NCBI GenBank assembly: GCA_002419025.1
Contig: DIFG01000029.1
Location: 1 to 10,524, forward strand
Source of the DNA: Deltaproteobacteria bacterium UBA5754
GTDB taxonomy: Bacteria; Desulfobacterota; Dissulfuribacteria; Dissulfuribacterales; UBA5754
Direction: 5' to 3'
Length of the DNA: 10,524 nt
Shown here: positions 1 to 5,615 of the stretch, piece after piece
Position numbering within the stretch: position 1 is the stretch's first letter
Layout: each line of letters begins with the position of its first letter
Made by a program: the position numbers and the translations under genes
Notes under the pieces: model-generated
The model's input: the letters and a program-made list of their open reading frames with translations, nothing else
Told to the model about the DNA's origin: nothing
Databases searched by the model: none

Positions 1-107
1 ACCACATTGTTCTTGTGTTCCCATATGCGCTTTACGAGATCGGATGTGACACCCACATACAGGGTTCCGTTTCTGCGGCCGGCCAGAAGATAGACGCACG
101 GCTTCAT
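1..107 (-). CDS. GIY-YIG nuclease-superfamily protein, N-terminal part
   Basis: The minus strand from the ATG at 107-105 reads 35 codons and runs off the left edge, so only the N-terminus is visible. The peptide begins MKPCVYLLAGRRNGTLYVGV and continues with TSDLVKRIWEHKNN. This matches the core of the short stand-alone GIY-YIG proteins: VYL stands at the GIY position, YVG at the YIG position, and the Arg of the VKRIWEHK helix is at the catalytic Arg position. The family contains endonuclease-like domains of about 80-100 residues; the cellular role of these tiny members is mostly unknown. No strong ribosome binding site precedes the ATG. It is followed at 127-146 by a REP-like palindrome. The catalytic Glu usually found later in the domain lies outside the window, so activity cannot be judged. 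Confidence 0.85.
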   Translation of the reverse strand, partial: MKPCVYLLAGRRNGTLYVGVTSDLVKRIWEHKNNV

Positions 108-126
108 AATTCACGTTCTATACAGG

Positions 127-146
127 ATTCCGGCCTCCGCCGGAAT
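127..146. repeat. REP-like palindrome beside the GIY-YIG gene
   Basis: ATTCCGGC and GCCGGAAT form a perfect 8-bp inverted repeat around the loop CTCC, followed by GACGAGG. This is the layout of the small dispersed palindromes found by the hundred in many proteobacterial genomes. A decayed second copy may lie at 187-209: it keeps ATTCC, then AATGACGAAG, but has lost the middle of the stem. The rest of the 231-base gap at 108-338 shows no gene and no clear terminator for the operon that ends at 339. Recognition rests on form; the copy number in the genome cannot be seen here. Confidence 0.6.
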
Positions 147-338
147 GACGAGGCGGTATGCAACTGCGCACTGGAAACCGATCAAATTCCACACGAAATG
201 ACGAAGAGCCCTCGATTTTTGGTGTCCATTTTTTCCAACATACCTCATCAAGGTTCCCTATATGCTGTTTCGCAATCACATTCCGGACGCATTGCGGCAG
301 GGCCGATTACAGCGCTAACAATCCTTGAACAATAGCTT

Positions 339-989
339 TTACAATCGTCTCCTCGCCCTGGAAATGGCCTTTTCGAGCGAGGCCATGTGGACCTCGCCCG
401 CATGATGGAGCATGCTTTTCCCTGAAACAGGATCAAACGCCGAGGGATCGATGGCGCACAGATACTGGATCTCCCTGCCCATCAGGGGGACCGCCTCGTC
501 CGCTTTTTGGCCTATGATACGAGGTATCACCTGCCAGGTCGCGCCGCACGGTGCCCCTCGGTCCGCCTCAATGGAGACTATTCGTTCCTCCTTGAGCACG
601 AGCTTGTATTCGGGGACACCGAAGCGTTCGGCGTAGGCTCCGCATTCACTGCGTTTGCCGAGGCTGCAGCAGGTTGGTGGCGTGATCGCCCCAGCGATGT
701 GCTTGCCCGACGAGATGACGGGAATGCCTTTTGACGAGCAGACCGTGACAAGGTGTTGGACGAGATCCGGATGTCTGAGAAAGTCGAGAACCAGGTCTGC
801 GTGAAAAAATGCCGGGAAAAAGGTCTCAGGATCGTCTATGACCGGTGGAAGATCCTGGTCGATGGAGTGGACCTCCGCGATGGTCAGCCCGCGACCATAG
901 ACCTCTATGCCCGCGATCTTGAGGTCCCCTGAGCCGCGTTCTTCAAAGACGACGATCAGTTGTCTGTGCAGATGATCTTTCGTGTCCAT
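339..989 (-). CDS. DUF166 family protein (possible thymidylate synthase-like)
   Basis: A 216-residue protein of the DUF166 family (Pfam PF02593). Visible hallmarks are VCSSKGIPVI (residues 83-92), PPTCCSL (104-110), a Cys at 116 before AERFGVPEYKLV, and the strongly conserved RGAPCGATW (144-152). The cysteine-rich pattern suggests a metal or redox site. From memory, archaeal members are annotated as thymidylate synthases acting with pterin C1 carriers; this is weakly supported and not shown by the sequence. The start ATG at 989 lies 2 bases past the TGA of the FolE2 gene (992-994), so translation is probably coupled. The frame stays open to 1070, but those 27 extra codons overlap FolE2 and do not look like the family. 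It is the last gene of the minus-strand run, ending in TAA. No signal peptide, so cytoplasmic. Confidence 0.8.
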   Translation of the reverse strand: MDTKDHLHRQLIVVFEERGSGDLKIAGIEVYGRGLTIAEVHSIDQDLPPVIDDPETFFPAFFHADLVLDFLRHPDLVQHLVTVCSSKGIPVISSGKHIAGAITPPTCCSLGKRSECGAYAERFGVPEYKLVLKEERIVSIEADRGAPCGATWQVIPRIIGQKADEAVPLMGREIQYLCAIDPSAFDPVSGKSMLHHAGEVHMASLEKAISRARRRL

Positions 990-991
990 AA

Positions 992-1873
992 TCAAAGTGG
1001 TTTGCTCTCCCCGGTGTTTCGGGCGGAAAGGGCGTCGAGGATCCTGGCGAGTGTGGTCTCCATGCGGCATCGGACATTGTGGATGTGGATGCTTTCAAGG
1101 CTCGTCGATTCTATGATGACCGGTGTCGACCCCGGAAGTCTGTTTCCGAGTCGGAGACCCGCCTCCCGAGCGACCTCTCGCACGGCGTCTTCGGCGAACT
1201 GGGGGGATCTGTGGGATTTCATCACGATCTCAGCCTCGTCCGGGCGTTTGAGTAGGTCTTGTGTCACGTGGAGGGCCATTTCGAGACACTCGATGAGATC
1301 TTCGTAGCAGGGTCTGTTTCCGGTCCTTCCAACGTCGATCCGGGTCTCAGATCGTTGGGAATGGGTCGGATAGGGGAGTGGGGTGTCGAACCCGCCGCAC
1401 AGGGTCCGGGCATAGACCTGGGTGCATGGGCAGGCCGTAATGTGGTGGACGGCGAGCCCGATGCGGTTGTCCTCTTGGTGTCCCTTCTCCCTCACGGCGA
1501 GTGAGCAAGAGGCATGGATCCGTACGGTATCCACCGAAGGGCGTCCGCTTACGGCAGTCTGTCGAAGGACAGGCATCCTGCCGGCGATCCGGACCTTTAC
1601 CTCGTCGCCCCGCTGGGTCAGGGAGACGAGGCGGGCCAGTCTCTCCGCATACAACCCCGGGTCAGGAAACGAAACGGAGTGGAGCTGCGAGACAGCCTCC
1701 TCTATGCGGGACATGTGTATCCCACGGCAGTCCGCAGGAAGATTGACCGAGATCTCCGCGTCAAAGGGGATCCTGCCCTCGGGAAGGTCTATCCAGACGG
1801 TTTTTCGGGAGATCCCCACTTCTCCGAGGGGGAGAGGGACGCGAGGCGCCTCTTCAGGGACGTCCGGGGACAT
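992..1873 (-). CDS. folE2: GTP cyclohydrolase, FolE2/MptA family (COG1469)
   Basis: A 293-residue member of the FolE2 (GTP cyclohydrolase IB) / MptA family, which opens GTP to start folate or methanopterin synthesis. Visible motifs: PLGEVGISRKTVW near the N-terminus, ADCRGIHMSR (47-56), HHITACPCTQ (143-152) with candidate metal-binding C148 and C150, THSQRS (170-175) with the second ligand H171, MKSHRSPQFAEDAV (218-231), and SIHIHN (261-266). The ACPC-Q form and the long spacing to THSQRS look more like archaeal MptA than classical bacterial FolE2, so whether the product is dihydroneopterin triphosphate or its cyclic phosphate cannot be told. The ATG at 1873 was chosen because the family begins there; the 47 codons upstream overlap the glycosyltransferase. 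It sits 29 bases after the glycosyltransferase stop and just before the DUF166 gene, with which it may share pterin chemistry. Metal-dependent regulation is common in the family, but no such site was seen. Confidence 0.9.
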   Translation of the reverse strand: MSPDVPEEAPRVPLPLGEVGISRKTVWIDLPEGRIPFDAEISVNLPADCRGIHMSRIEEAVSQLHSVSFPDPGLYAERLARLVSLTQRGDEVKVRIAGRMPVLRQTAVSGRPSVDTVRIHASCSLAVREKGHQEDNRIGLAVHHITACPCTQVYARTLCGGFDTPLPYPTHSQRSETRIDVGRTGNRPCYEDLIECLEMALHVTQDLLKRPDEAEIVMKSHRSPQFAEDAVREVAREAGLRLGNRLPGSTPVIIESTSLESIHIHNVRCRMETTLARILDALSARNTGESKPL

Positions 1874-1902
1874 TGCTACGACCCGGGCGTGCTCTGTCTG
1901 TA

Positions 1903-2748
1903 CTACAGAGGGGCGTCCAGCATGCCTGAGGCCTTGAGGGCCATGTACCAGTCCTGGATCGTCCTCCAGGTATGGGCCTTTTCCCTGGCGAATTGTTCTG
2001 ATCGTTCTATCCATGCATGGGCCTCTGAGCCGGGAGGCGCCGATTCCCGGACGATATTTTTGATCACGGAGAGGATGTCGGCGATAGCGGTGCTGTTTGC
2101 ACAGACATAAGAGAGGCTTTTATCGTGGAGAAGTCTCTCCGTAATGATCTTATCAGTGAACCCGAATGGGAATCGGGATGCAAGCCGGAGGAAAAAGGCC
2201 CAATCCTCGCCGATGGGCTGGGGACCGAAACCGCCAGCCTCTTCGAATGCCTTTCGAGTGACGCAGACGGAGGAAGGCACGAGGAAGCACCAGCGGAGAA
2301 GGGCATCGAGACAGGCTCCGTGGACCCCGCGGCCCTCCTCGGGGATGAGAAATCGTCTCCCTGCGATGGAGTCAACGGTGAGCGTGACTCCATAGGCCAC
2401 ATCAAAATCTGCGGCCACGAGGGAGAGGAGCGCCTCGGTATGATCAGGGAGCCAGCGGTCGTCCGAATCGAGGAACATGACGGTCGCACTTTTCGATGCC
2501 CGCACGCCCAGATTTCGCGCCTCTCCAGGCCCTACGCCGCCGGTCCGAATGATGTGGACGTCCGGGTGGGCACAACGGACGGCCTCTGCCGTGCCGTCCA
2601 TGGAGCCGTCATCCACCAGGATGATCTCAGAGACAGGGACCTTTTGCTCCTTGACGCTCCTGATCGCCGAGATGGCCATGTCACGCCGGTCCCGGACGGG
2701 GATCACGCAGGCCGTTGAGCCGTCGGTGGAGGATGTGGCCGGTCTCAC
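1903..2748 (-). CDS. Glycosyltransferase family 2
   Basis: A 281-residue GT-A fold glycosyltransferase. Residues 14-50 form the nucleotide-binding start, with CVIPVRDR and IILVDDGS (VDDGS at 45-49). GEARNLGV (75-82) and the DxD-type metal site FLDSDDRWL (92-100, DSDD at 94-97) follow. The acceptor-side motif GEDWAFFLRL (180-189) carries the expected catalytic acid pair E181/D182. No membrane segment is evident, so it is probably cytoplasmic or peripheral and transfers a sugar from a nucleotide donor; the acceptor is unknown. The start is GTG at 2748, overlapping the TGA of the upstream SYLF gene by 4 bases (GTGA), a classic coupled junction. The residues after about 200 are not typical of a known subfamily. 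There are no other polysaccharide genes nearby, so its pathway cannot be inferred. Confidence 0.88.
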   Translation of the reverse strand: MRPATSSTDGSTACVIPVRDRRDMAISAIRSVKEQKVPVSEIILVDDGSMDGTAEAVRCAHPDVHIIRTGGVGPGEARNLGVRASKSATVMFLDSDDRWLPDHTEALLSLVAADFDVAYGVTLTVDSIAGRRFLIPEEGRGVHGACLDALLRWCFLVPSSVCVTRKAFEEAGGFGPQPIGEDWAFFLRLASRFPFGFTDKIITERLLHDKSLSYVCANSTAIADILSVIKNIVRESAPPGSEAHAWIERSEQFAREKAHTWRTIQDWYMALKASGMLDAPL

Positions 2749-3512
2749 AGATCCGGGCGTTGGGGATGGCTCGAGCCGGATGGCTCGACAGGGGATGGAC
2801 CTGCGGGTATGCGCGCATTGAGAAAGTCAAGGAGACGTTTTCCCTCAGGAGGGAGGGTGGCGCTTCCTGCCATGATCTCGGTCAGGGTGTAGGAGCCGCC
2901 GTAGAAGGCCTCGTTCGATGCATAGTCCTGGTGGATATATGTCCCCTCGAGGGAGATGCCTGCGAATATCCCGCGGGAACGGGAGTAGGCAAGGAGCTCG
3001 GATCGGATCGTTATGTCAGTGCCCGCCTTGAATTGCCTTCCGACTGGGCCGGCCGCCACCGAGATGTCCCCCCCGAGACTCAGATTTTCGCGCATGATGG
3101 CATCCACCCCTCGGGGGTTCATCACCACGAGAACGAGATCAGAGGCAGTGATTCCGATCTGCCATCCGAAACTTCCCCCGCCTATGGTGAGAAAGATCGG
3201 GCCTTCCCAACGGGAGGTTTGGGGGTTTCGTTTGACATAGATCCCCTTGCCGTAACTGCCCCCTACGATAAACCCCGCCTTGTAGACGTTCGGGAAGATG
3301 GCGAGTCCGTGGCAGGTCTTGAGAAGGTCAACTGGTATGCCCTCCGGAATAGAAAGGAGTTCATCAATGACCGTGATCGCTTCTTCAACCCGTTCCCGGG
3401 AGGTGTTCGCAGCAAATGCCCCCTCCGGAAAGAAGCAGAGGATTTGGAGAAAGAGAAAAAGGGCGGCCAGGGCCGTGCCATTTTTTGTGGTCACCAAGCG
3501 CATACAGGGCAT
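2745..3512 (-). CDS. Secreted SYLF/Ysc84 (DUF500) lipid-binding protein
   Basis: A 255-residue protein. Residues 1-34 form a signal peptide: positive start, hydrophobic stretch AALFLFLQILCFF, then AFA before the likely cut at 34/35. The mature part is a SYLF domain (about 40-235): AIFPNVYKAGFIVGGSYGKG, LTIGGGSFGWQIGI (108-121), LVLVVMNPRGVDAI (126-139), LGGDISVAAGPVGR (146-159), and SRGIFAGISLEGTYI (179-193). In eukaryotes this domain binds phosphoinositides; in bacteria the secreted forms are uncharacterised, with envelope or lipid binding assumed. The tail after 235 is Pro/Ser-rich. The ATG at 3512 has AAGG eight bases upstream, so it is preferred over the ATG at 3503. It leads the four-gene run and overlaps the glycosyltransferase start by 4 bases. 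The upstream gap 3513-3722 shows repeats but no convincing promoter. Confidence 0.88.
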   Translation of the reverse strand: MPCMRLVTTKNGTALAALFLFLQILCFFPEGAFAANTSRERVEEAITVIDELLSIPEGIPVDLLKTCHGLAIFPNVYKAGFIVGGSYGKGIYVKRNPQTSRWEGPIFLTIGGGSFGWQIGITASDLVLVVMNPRGVDAIMRENLSLGGDISVAAGPVGRQFKAGTDITIRSELLAYSRSRGIFAGISLEGTYIHQDYASNEAFYGGSYTLTEIMAGSATLPPEGKRLLDFLNARIPAGPSPVEPSGSSHPQRPDL

Positions 3513-3597
3513 GTCGGATACCTTTTGTTGATGCCGGCAGAAAATCCGGTTTCATGAGAGCTGATTTGCACTGCCGGATAGGCAGACCCAAAGGGGC

Positions 3598-3617
3598 GGC
3601 GTCCAGGGACGGACGCC
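3598..3617. repeat. Hairpin repeat, copy 1 (GGCGTCC/GGACGCC)
   Basis: A 7-bp inverted repeat GGCGTCC/GGACGCC around a 6-base loop, followed by ATG-ACG. The same stem and loop length occurs in the opposite orientation at 5298-5317, and the flanks also match (CCATGAACG here, CCATGCACG there on the other strand). It lies in the gap between epmA and the SYLF gene. On the plus strand a run of seven T follows about 18 bases after the stem, too far for a normal terminator. Confidence 0.7.
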
Positions 3618-3629
3618 ATGAACGACGTG

Positions 3630-3683
3630 ATCGGTTTTTTTCATCGGCATCGGTTTCATGGGTTTCTGCGGTACGATCGGTTT
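3630..3683. repeat. Three direct copies of ATCGGTTT upstream of the SYLF gene
   Basis: ATCGGTTT occurs at 3630-3637, 3649-3656 and 3676-3683, and the longer CGGTTTCATG occurs at 3547-3556 and 3651-3660. All are in the 210-base gap upstream of the minus-strand SYLF operon. They could be operator half-sites or just decayed repeats. No -35/-10 pair was recognised with confidence in this gap. Confidence 0.35.
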
Positions 3684-3722
3684 ATGCCATGCCGCCATAC
3701 TAATTGATTTTTGACCGTAGGT

Positions 3723-4625
3723 TCAACCCTCGACGAAGGAGACCACGTCGTCTATAGCCTGGGCCCCTGTGAGGACCATGACGAGTCGGTCTATTCCCAA
3801 GGCCATTCCAGCGCATGGGGGCATGTGCATTAGTGCCTGGAGAAAGTCTTTCGGCCATGGATATTCTGAAAGCCCAAGTTTTTTCCGAAGGCGCGAGTCC
3901 TCACGAAAACGCCTGGACTGTTCATCGTGGTCTGTGAGTTCGGTGAATCCGTTGGCGATCTCGATCCCCCCGAGATAGAGTTCGGCCCTCTCGGACACGT
4001 TCGGGTCATCGTTTTTGAGCCGCGCGAGGGAGGCGAGGGCAGCGGGATAGTCATAGAGAAAAACGGGGCGTGTTCGGGAAAGCGAGGGTTCGACCTGTGT
4101 GACCAGATCGAAATCAAACCTTTCGGGGTCGGGATCAGGGCCGGGGTCCCAGCCCGCGGATTTCATGAACGCCTCCCTAATGGGGATTCGCTCAAAAGGA
4201 CGCGAGATATCCAGGGGGGCCGCGAAACCTTCTTTCTTTACCGCCATGGCCGCCCTGCCGACGAGGTCTTCGCAGTCTTCCATGAGTTTCCTGTATGTGG
4301 CCCCGGTACGGTACCATTCGAGGAGGGAGAATTCAGGCAGGTGACGCGGGCCCCGTTCATCTCTGCGAAAGACGTGTGTGATCTGAAAGATCTTCTCGAA
4401 TCCATAGGCGATGAGGGGCTTCATGTGGAGTTCCGGTGAGGGGATGAGATACCGTTTGGATCCGTCGAGGAGTGTGAGGGAAAAGGTCTCGATGGAGGGC
4501 TCGGGCAAGGGTGCACGGACGAGGATGGGTGTCTGGACCTCGAGGAAACCTTCCCCTTCGAAAAAGGCCCGGATGGCCTGAAGTATTCGGGCGCGGGCCC
4601 TGATGCGGGCGTGACAGGCGTCTAT
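3723..4625 (-). CDS. epmA: EF-P beta-lysylation enzyme EpmA (PoxA/GenX/YjeA), no standard start codon
   Basis: A class II lysyl-tRNA synthetase paralog without the N-terminal anticodon-binding domain; the family attaches (R)-beta-lysine to the loop lysine of EF-P. About 300 residues from the junction with efp, against about 325 in E. coli. Visible parts: ARILQAIRAFF...GFLEVQTPIL (motif 1), LIPSPELHMKP, motif 2 FRRDERGPRHLPEFSLLEWY, LYLGGIEIANGFTELTD, and motif 3 GMALGIDRLVMVL near the C-terminus. It directly follows efp, as expected for enzyme and substrate. The start is odd: no ATG, GTG or TTG lies in frame between the GTG at 4784, deep inside efp, and a TTG far inside the conserved domain. 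The 5' end given here is an ATA at 4625-4623 that overlaps the efp TAG, with GGAACGGG about 7 bases before it. This start is inferred. A -1 frameshift from efp is the main alternative. The identity is secure. Confidence 0.9.
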   Translation of the reverse strand: MDACHARIRARARILQAIRAFFEGEGFLEVQTPILVRAPLPEPSIETFSLTLLDGSKRYLIPSPELHMKPLIAYGFEKIFQITHVFRRDERGPRHLPEFSLLEWYRTGATYRKLMEDCEDLVGRAAMAVKKEGFAAPLDISRPFERIPIREAFMKSAGWDPGPDPDPERFDFDLVTQVEPSLSRTRPVFLYDYPAALASLARLKNDDPNVSERAELYLGGIEIANGFTELTDHDEQSRRFREDSRLRKKLGLSEYPWPKDFLQALMHMPPCAGMALGIDRLVMVLTGAQAIDDVVSFVEG

Positions 4626-5197
4626 TTCTTTACCCGTTCCACGTATTGGCCGGTCCGTGTGTCGATTTTCAGGATTTCGCCCTGTTCGATGAAGAGGGGT
4701 ACCTGGATCACGTGTCCGGTCTCGAGGGTGACGGGTTTGGTAGCCCCTGTCGCTGTGTCGCCTTTGATGCCGGGTTCCGCCCACGTGACAAGGAGTTCGA
4801 CGAAGATGGGAAGGGAGATGCTGATGGGATTCCCGTCAAAAAAGAGGACATCCACTTCCATGTTTTCCTTGAGAAAGTTTTTGGCGTCTCCGACCTGTTC
4901 CTCGCTCAGGGCGACCTGGTCGAATTTGACAGTGTCCATGAAGTGAAAGCCCTCGGCATCCTTATAGAGGAACTGCATGTGGAGCTCATCGAGGTTGGCG
5001 GGCTCAAACTTGTCTCCGGATCTGTAGGTGCGGTCCATTGTGTATCCGGTGACCATGTTCTTGAGCTTGCACCGATAGAGGGCCTGACCCTTCCCGGGCT
5101 TGGAAAATTCGAAGTCCGAGACGATATACGGCTGTCCGTCAAGGACGATCTTTAGTCCCTTTCTGAGATCGGATGCGGTGTACACGGCAGTCTCCAT
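4622..5197 (-). CDS. efp: Translation elongation factor P
   Basis: A 191-residue EF-P of normal length with the usual three beta-barrel domains (about 1-65, 66-128, 129-191). It binds between the ribosomal P and E sites and relieves stalling at consecutive prolines. The N-terminal loop reads SKPGKGQA; K36 is the equivalent of E. coli K34, which EpmA and EpmB modify with beta-lysine, matching the epmA gene directly downstream. The C-terminus carries the typical DTRTGQYVERVKK. The ATG at 5197 fits the family N-terminus; no clear Shine-Dalgarno precedes it, and the predicted transcript start leaves a leader of only about 25 bases. The TAG stop overlaps the first codon proposed for epmA. EpmB, the lysine 2,3-aminomutase also required, is not in the window. 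Confidence 0.97.
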   Translation of the reverse strand: METAVYTASDLRKGLKIVLDGQPYIVSDFEFSKPGKGQALYRCKLKNMVTGYTMDRTYRSGDKFEPANLDELHMQFLYKDAEGFHFMDTVKFDQVALSEEQVGDAKNFLKENMEVDVLFFDGNPISISLPIFVELLVTWAEPGIKGDTATGATKPVTLETGHVIQVPLFIEQGEILKIDTRTGQYVERVKK

Positions 5198-5227
5198 GAA
5201 ATGATTGTATGGGGATTAAACCGAAAA

Positions 5228-5256
5228 GATATATTCTACGCGGCGGGGAAATTCAA
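5228..5256 (-). promoter_or_regulatory. Sigma70-type promoter for efp-epmA
   Basis: On the minus strand TTGAAT (5256-5251) and TATATC (5233-5228) are separated by exactly 17 bases. Transcription would begin around 5221, about 25 bases before the efp ATG. The -35 box abuts the outer end of the left inverted repeat (5258-5280) of the neighbouring element, so insertion of that element may have shaped this promoter. Motif-based only. Confidence 0.55.
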
Positions 5257-5297
5257 TCCTGATCCCGCTGAAAAAACCCGATTCTCGCGGCGTGCAT

Positions 5298-5317
5298 GGC
5301 GTCCATCCTTGGACGCC
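5298..5317. repeat. Hairpin repeat, copy 2 (GGCGTCC/GGACGCC)
   Basis: Same 7-bp stem and 6-base loop length as 3598-3617, in inverted orientation, with matching flanks (GCATGG to one side, CCACC to the other). It lies inside the inverted-repeat-bounded element. Confidence 0.7.
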
Positions 5318-5344
5318 ACCCATTCGGGGCTGCCTTCGGCCAAT

Positions 5345-5370
5345 ACAAATCGGCAGTTCTCCCGATTTGT
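5345..5370. repeat. 9-bp inverted repeat
   Basis: ACAAATCGG (5345-5353) and CCGATTTGT (5362-5370) pair perfectly around an 8-base loop. There is no T-run on either side, so it is not a terminator. It is part of the repeat-packed element. Confidence 0.6.
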
Positions 5371-5390
5371 GCTTCAATTTTCTAATCCAT

Positions 5391-5414
5391 GCAGCTGACG
5401 CTGCAGCTGACGCT
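5391..5414. repeat. Tandem duplication of a 12-mer
   Basis: GCAGCTGACGCT is repeated twice without a gap (5391-5402, 5403-5414), next to the C-rich palindrome. Probably a slippage product inside the repeat element. Confidence 0.8.
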
Positions 5415-5459
5415 CCCCCACCCATCCCCCCCCCGCTGGGGGAGGGATGGGGAGGGGGA
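5414..5459. repeat. C-rich/G-rich imperfect palindrome
   Basis: A C-rich arm (TCCCCCACCCATCCCC...) is followed by CGCTGG and a G-rich arm (GGGGGAGGGATGGGGAGGG...). The arms pair over roughly 20 bases with a few mismatches. It resembles widely dispersed G/C-block hairpin repeats of environmental proteobacteria. The G-rich strand could also form a quadruplex, which was not tested. Confidence 0.65.
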
Positions 5460-5477
5460 AAATTTCGCGTCTTCCTG

Positions 5478-5489
5478 CCTGCCGGCAGG
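5478..5489. repeat. Palindrome CCTGCCGGCAGG
   Basis: A perfect 12-base palindrome near the right end of the element. The same short palindrome is often part of dispersed repeats in other bacteria (general recollection, not checked). Confidence 0.5.
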
Positions 5490-5581
5490 TAGTGCATCCC
5501 GGGCTTTTTGAGCGGGATCAGGTTTTGAGGTTTTTGCAGTTCGATCAAAAGATGGAGACTTTTTACGACGCCATCATTTTC

Positions 5582-5609
5582 TTGACAGGGCTCATGAAAT
5601 ATGTAACAT
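5582..5609 (+). promoter_or_regulatory. Sigma70-type promoter reading toward the cytochrome operon
   Basis: A perfect TTGACA at 5582-5587 is followed after 16 bases by TAACAT at 5604-5609, so transcription would start near 5616. It faces the structured segment 5616-5840 and, beyond the terminator there, the cytochrome genes. No better promoter was found closer to the cytochrome start, so this may be the operon promoter, with read-through controlled at the terminator. Inferred from motif only. Confidence 0.5.
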
Positions 5610-5615
5610 GGATAA

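Larger units (their letters stand above)
5258..5522. mobile_element. MITE-like element bounded by 23-bp inverted repeats
   Basis: The left end 5258-5280 starts CCTGATCCCGCT and ends AAAAAACCCG. The reverse complement of 5500-5522 starts with the same 12 bases and ends AAAAAGCCCG. The two 23-base ends agree at 21 positions. The 265-base element encodes no convincing protein and is filled with hairpins and short tandem repeats, listed separately. This fits a non-autonomous mobile element or a compound repeat cluster. No clear target-site duplication was seen just outside the ends (AATTCAAT left, TTTTGAGG right). It sits between divergent transcription units, a typical landing place. Confidence 0.5.

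Noticed and set aside
15..335. 106-codon plus-strand open frame at the left edge
   Set aside because: It runs antisense across the GIY-YIG start and the palindrome, has no family features and no ribosome binding site.
1874..2014. 47-residue N-terminal extension of FolE2
   Set aside because: It overlaps the glycosyltransferase C-terminus and the family begins near the ATG at 1873.
960..2110. Several long plus-strand frames opposite FolE2 and the glycosyltransferase
   Set aside because: They are antisense shadows of GC-rich genes; the minus-strand products have clear family motifs and the plus-strand ones do not.
4626..4784. 53-residue N-terminal extension of EpmA from the GTG at 4784
   Set aside because: It is efp sequence read in another frame, rich in Arg and Pro, and unlike EpmA N-termini. 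Kept only as the formal open-frame limit.
5292..5548. Proline/glycine-rich frames over the repeat element
   Set aside because: Their sequence is just translation of the C/G-block palindrome and hairpins, with no ribosome binding site or domain.
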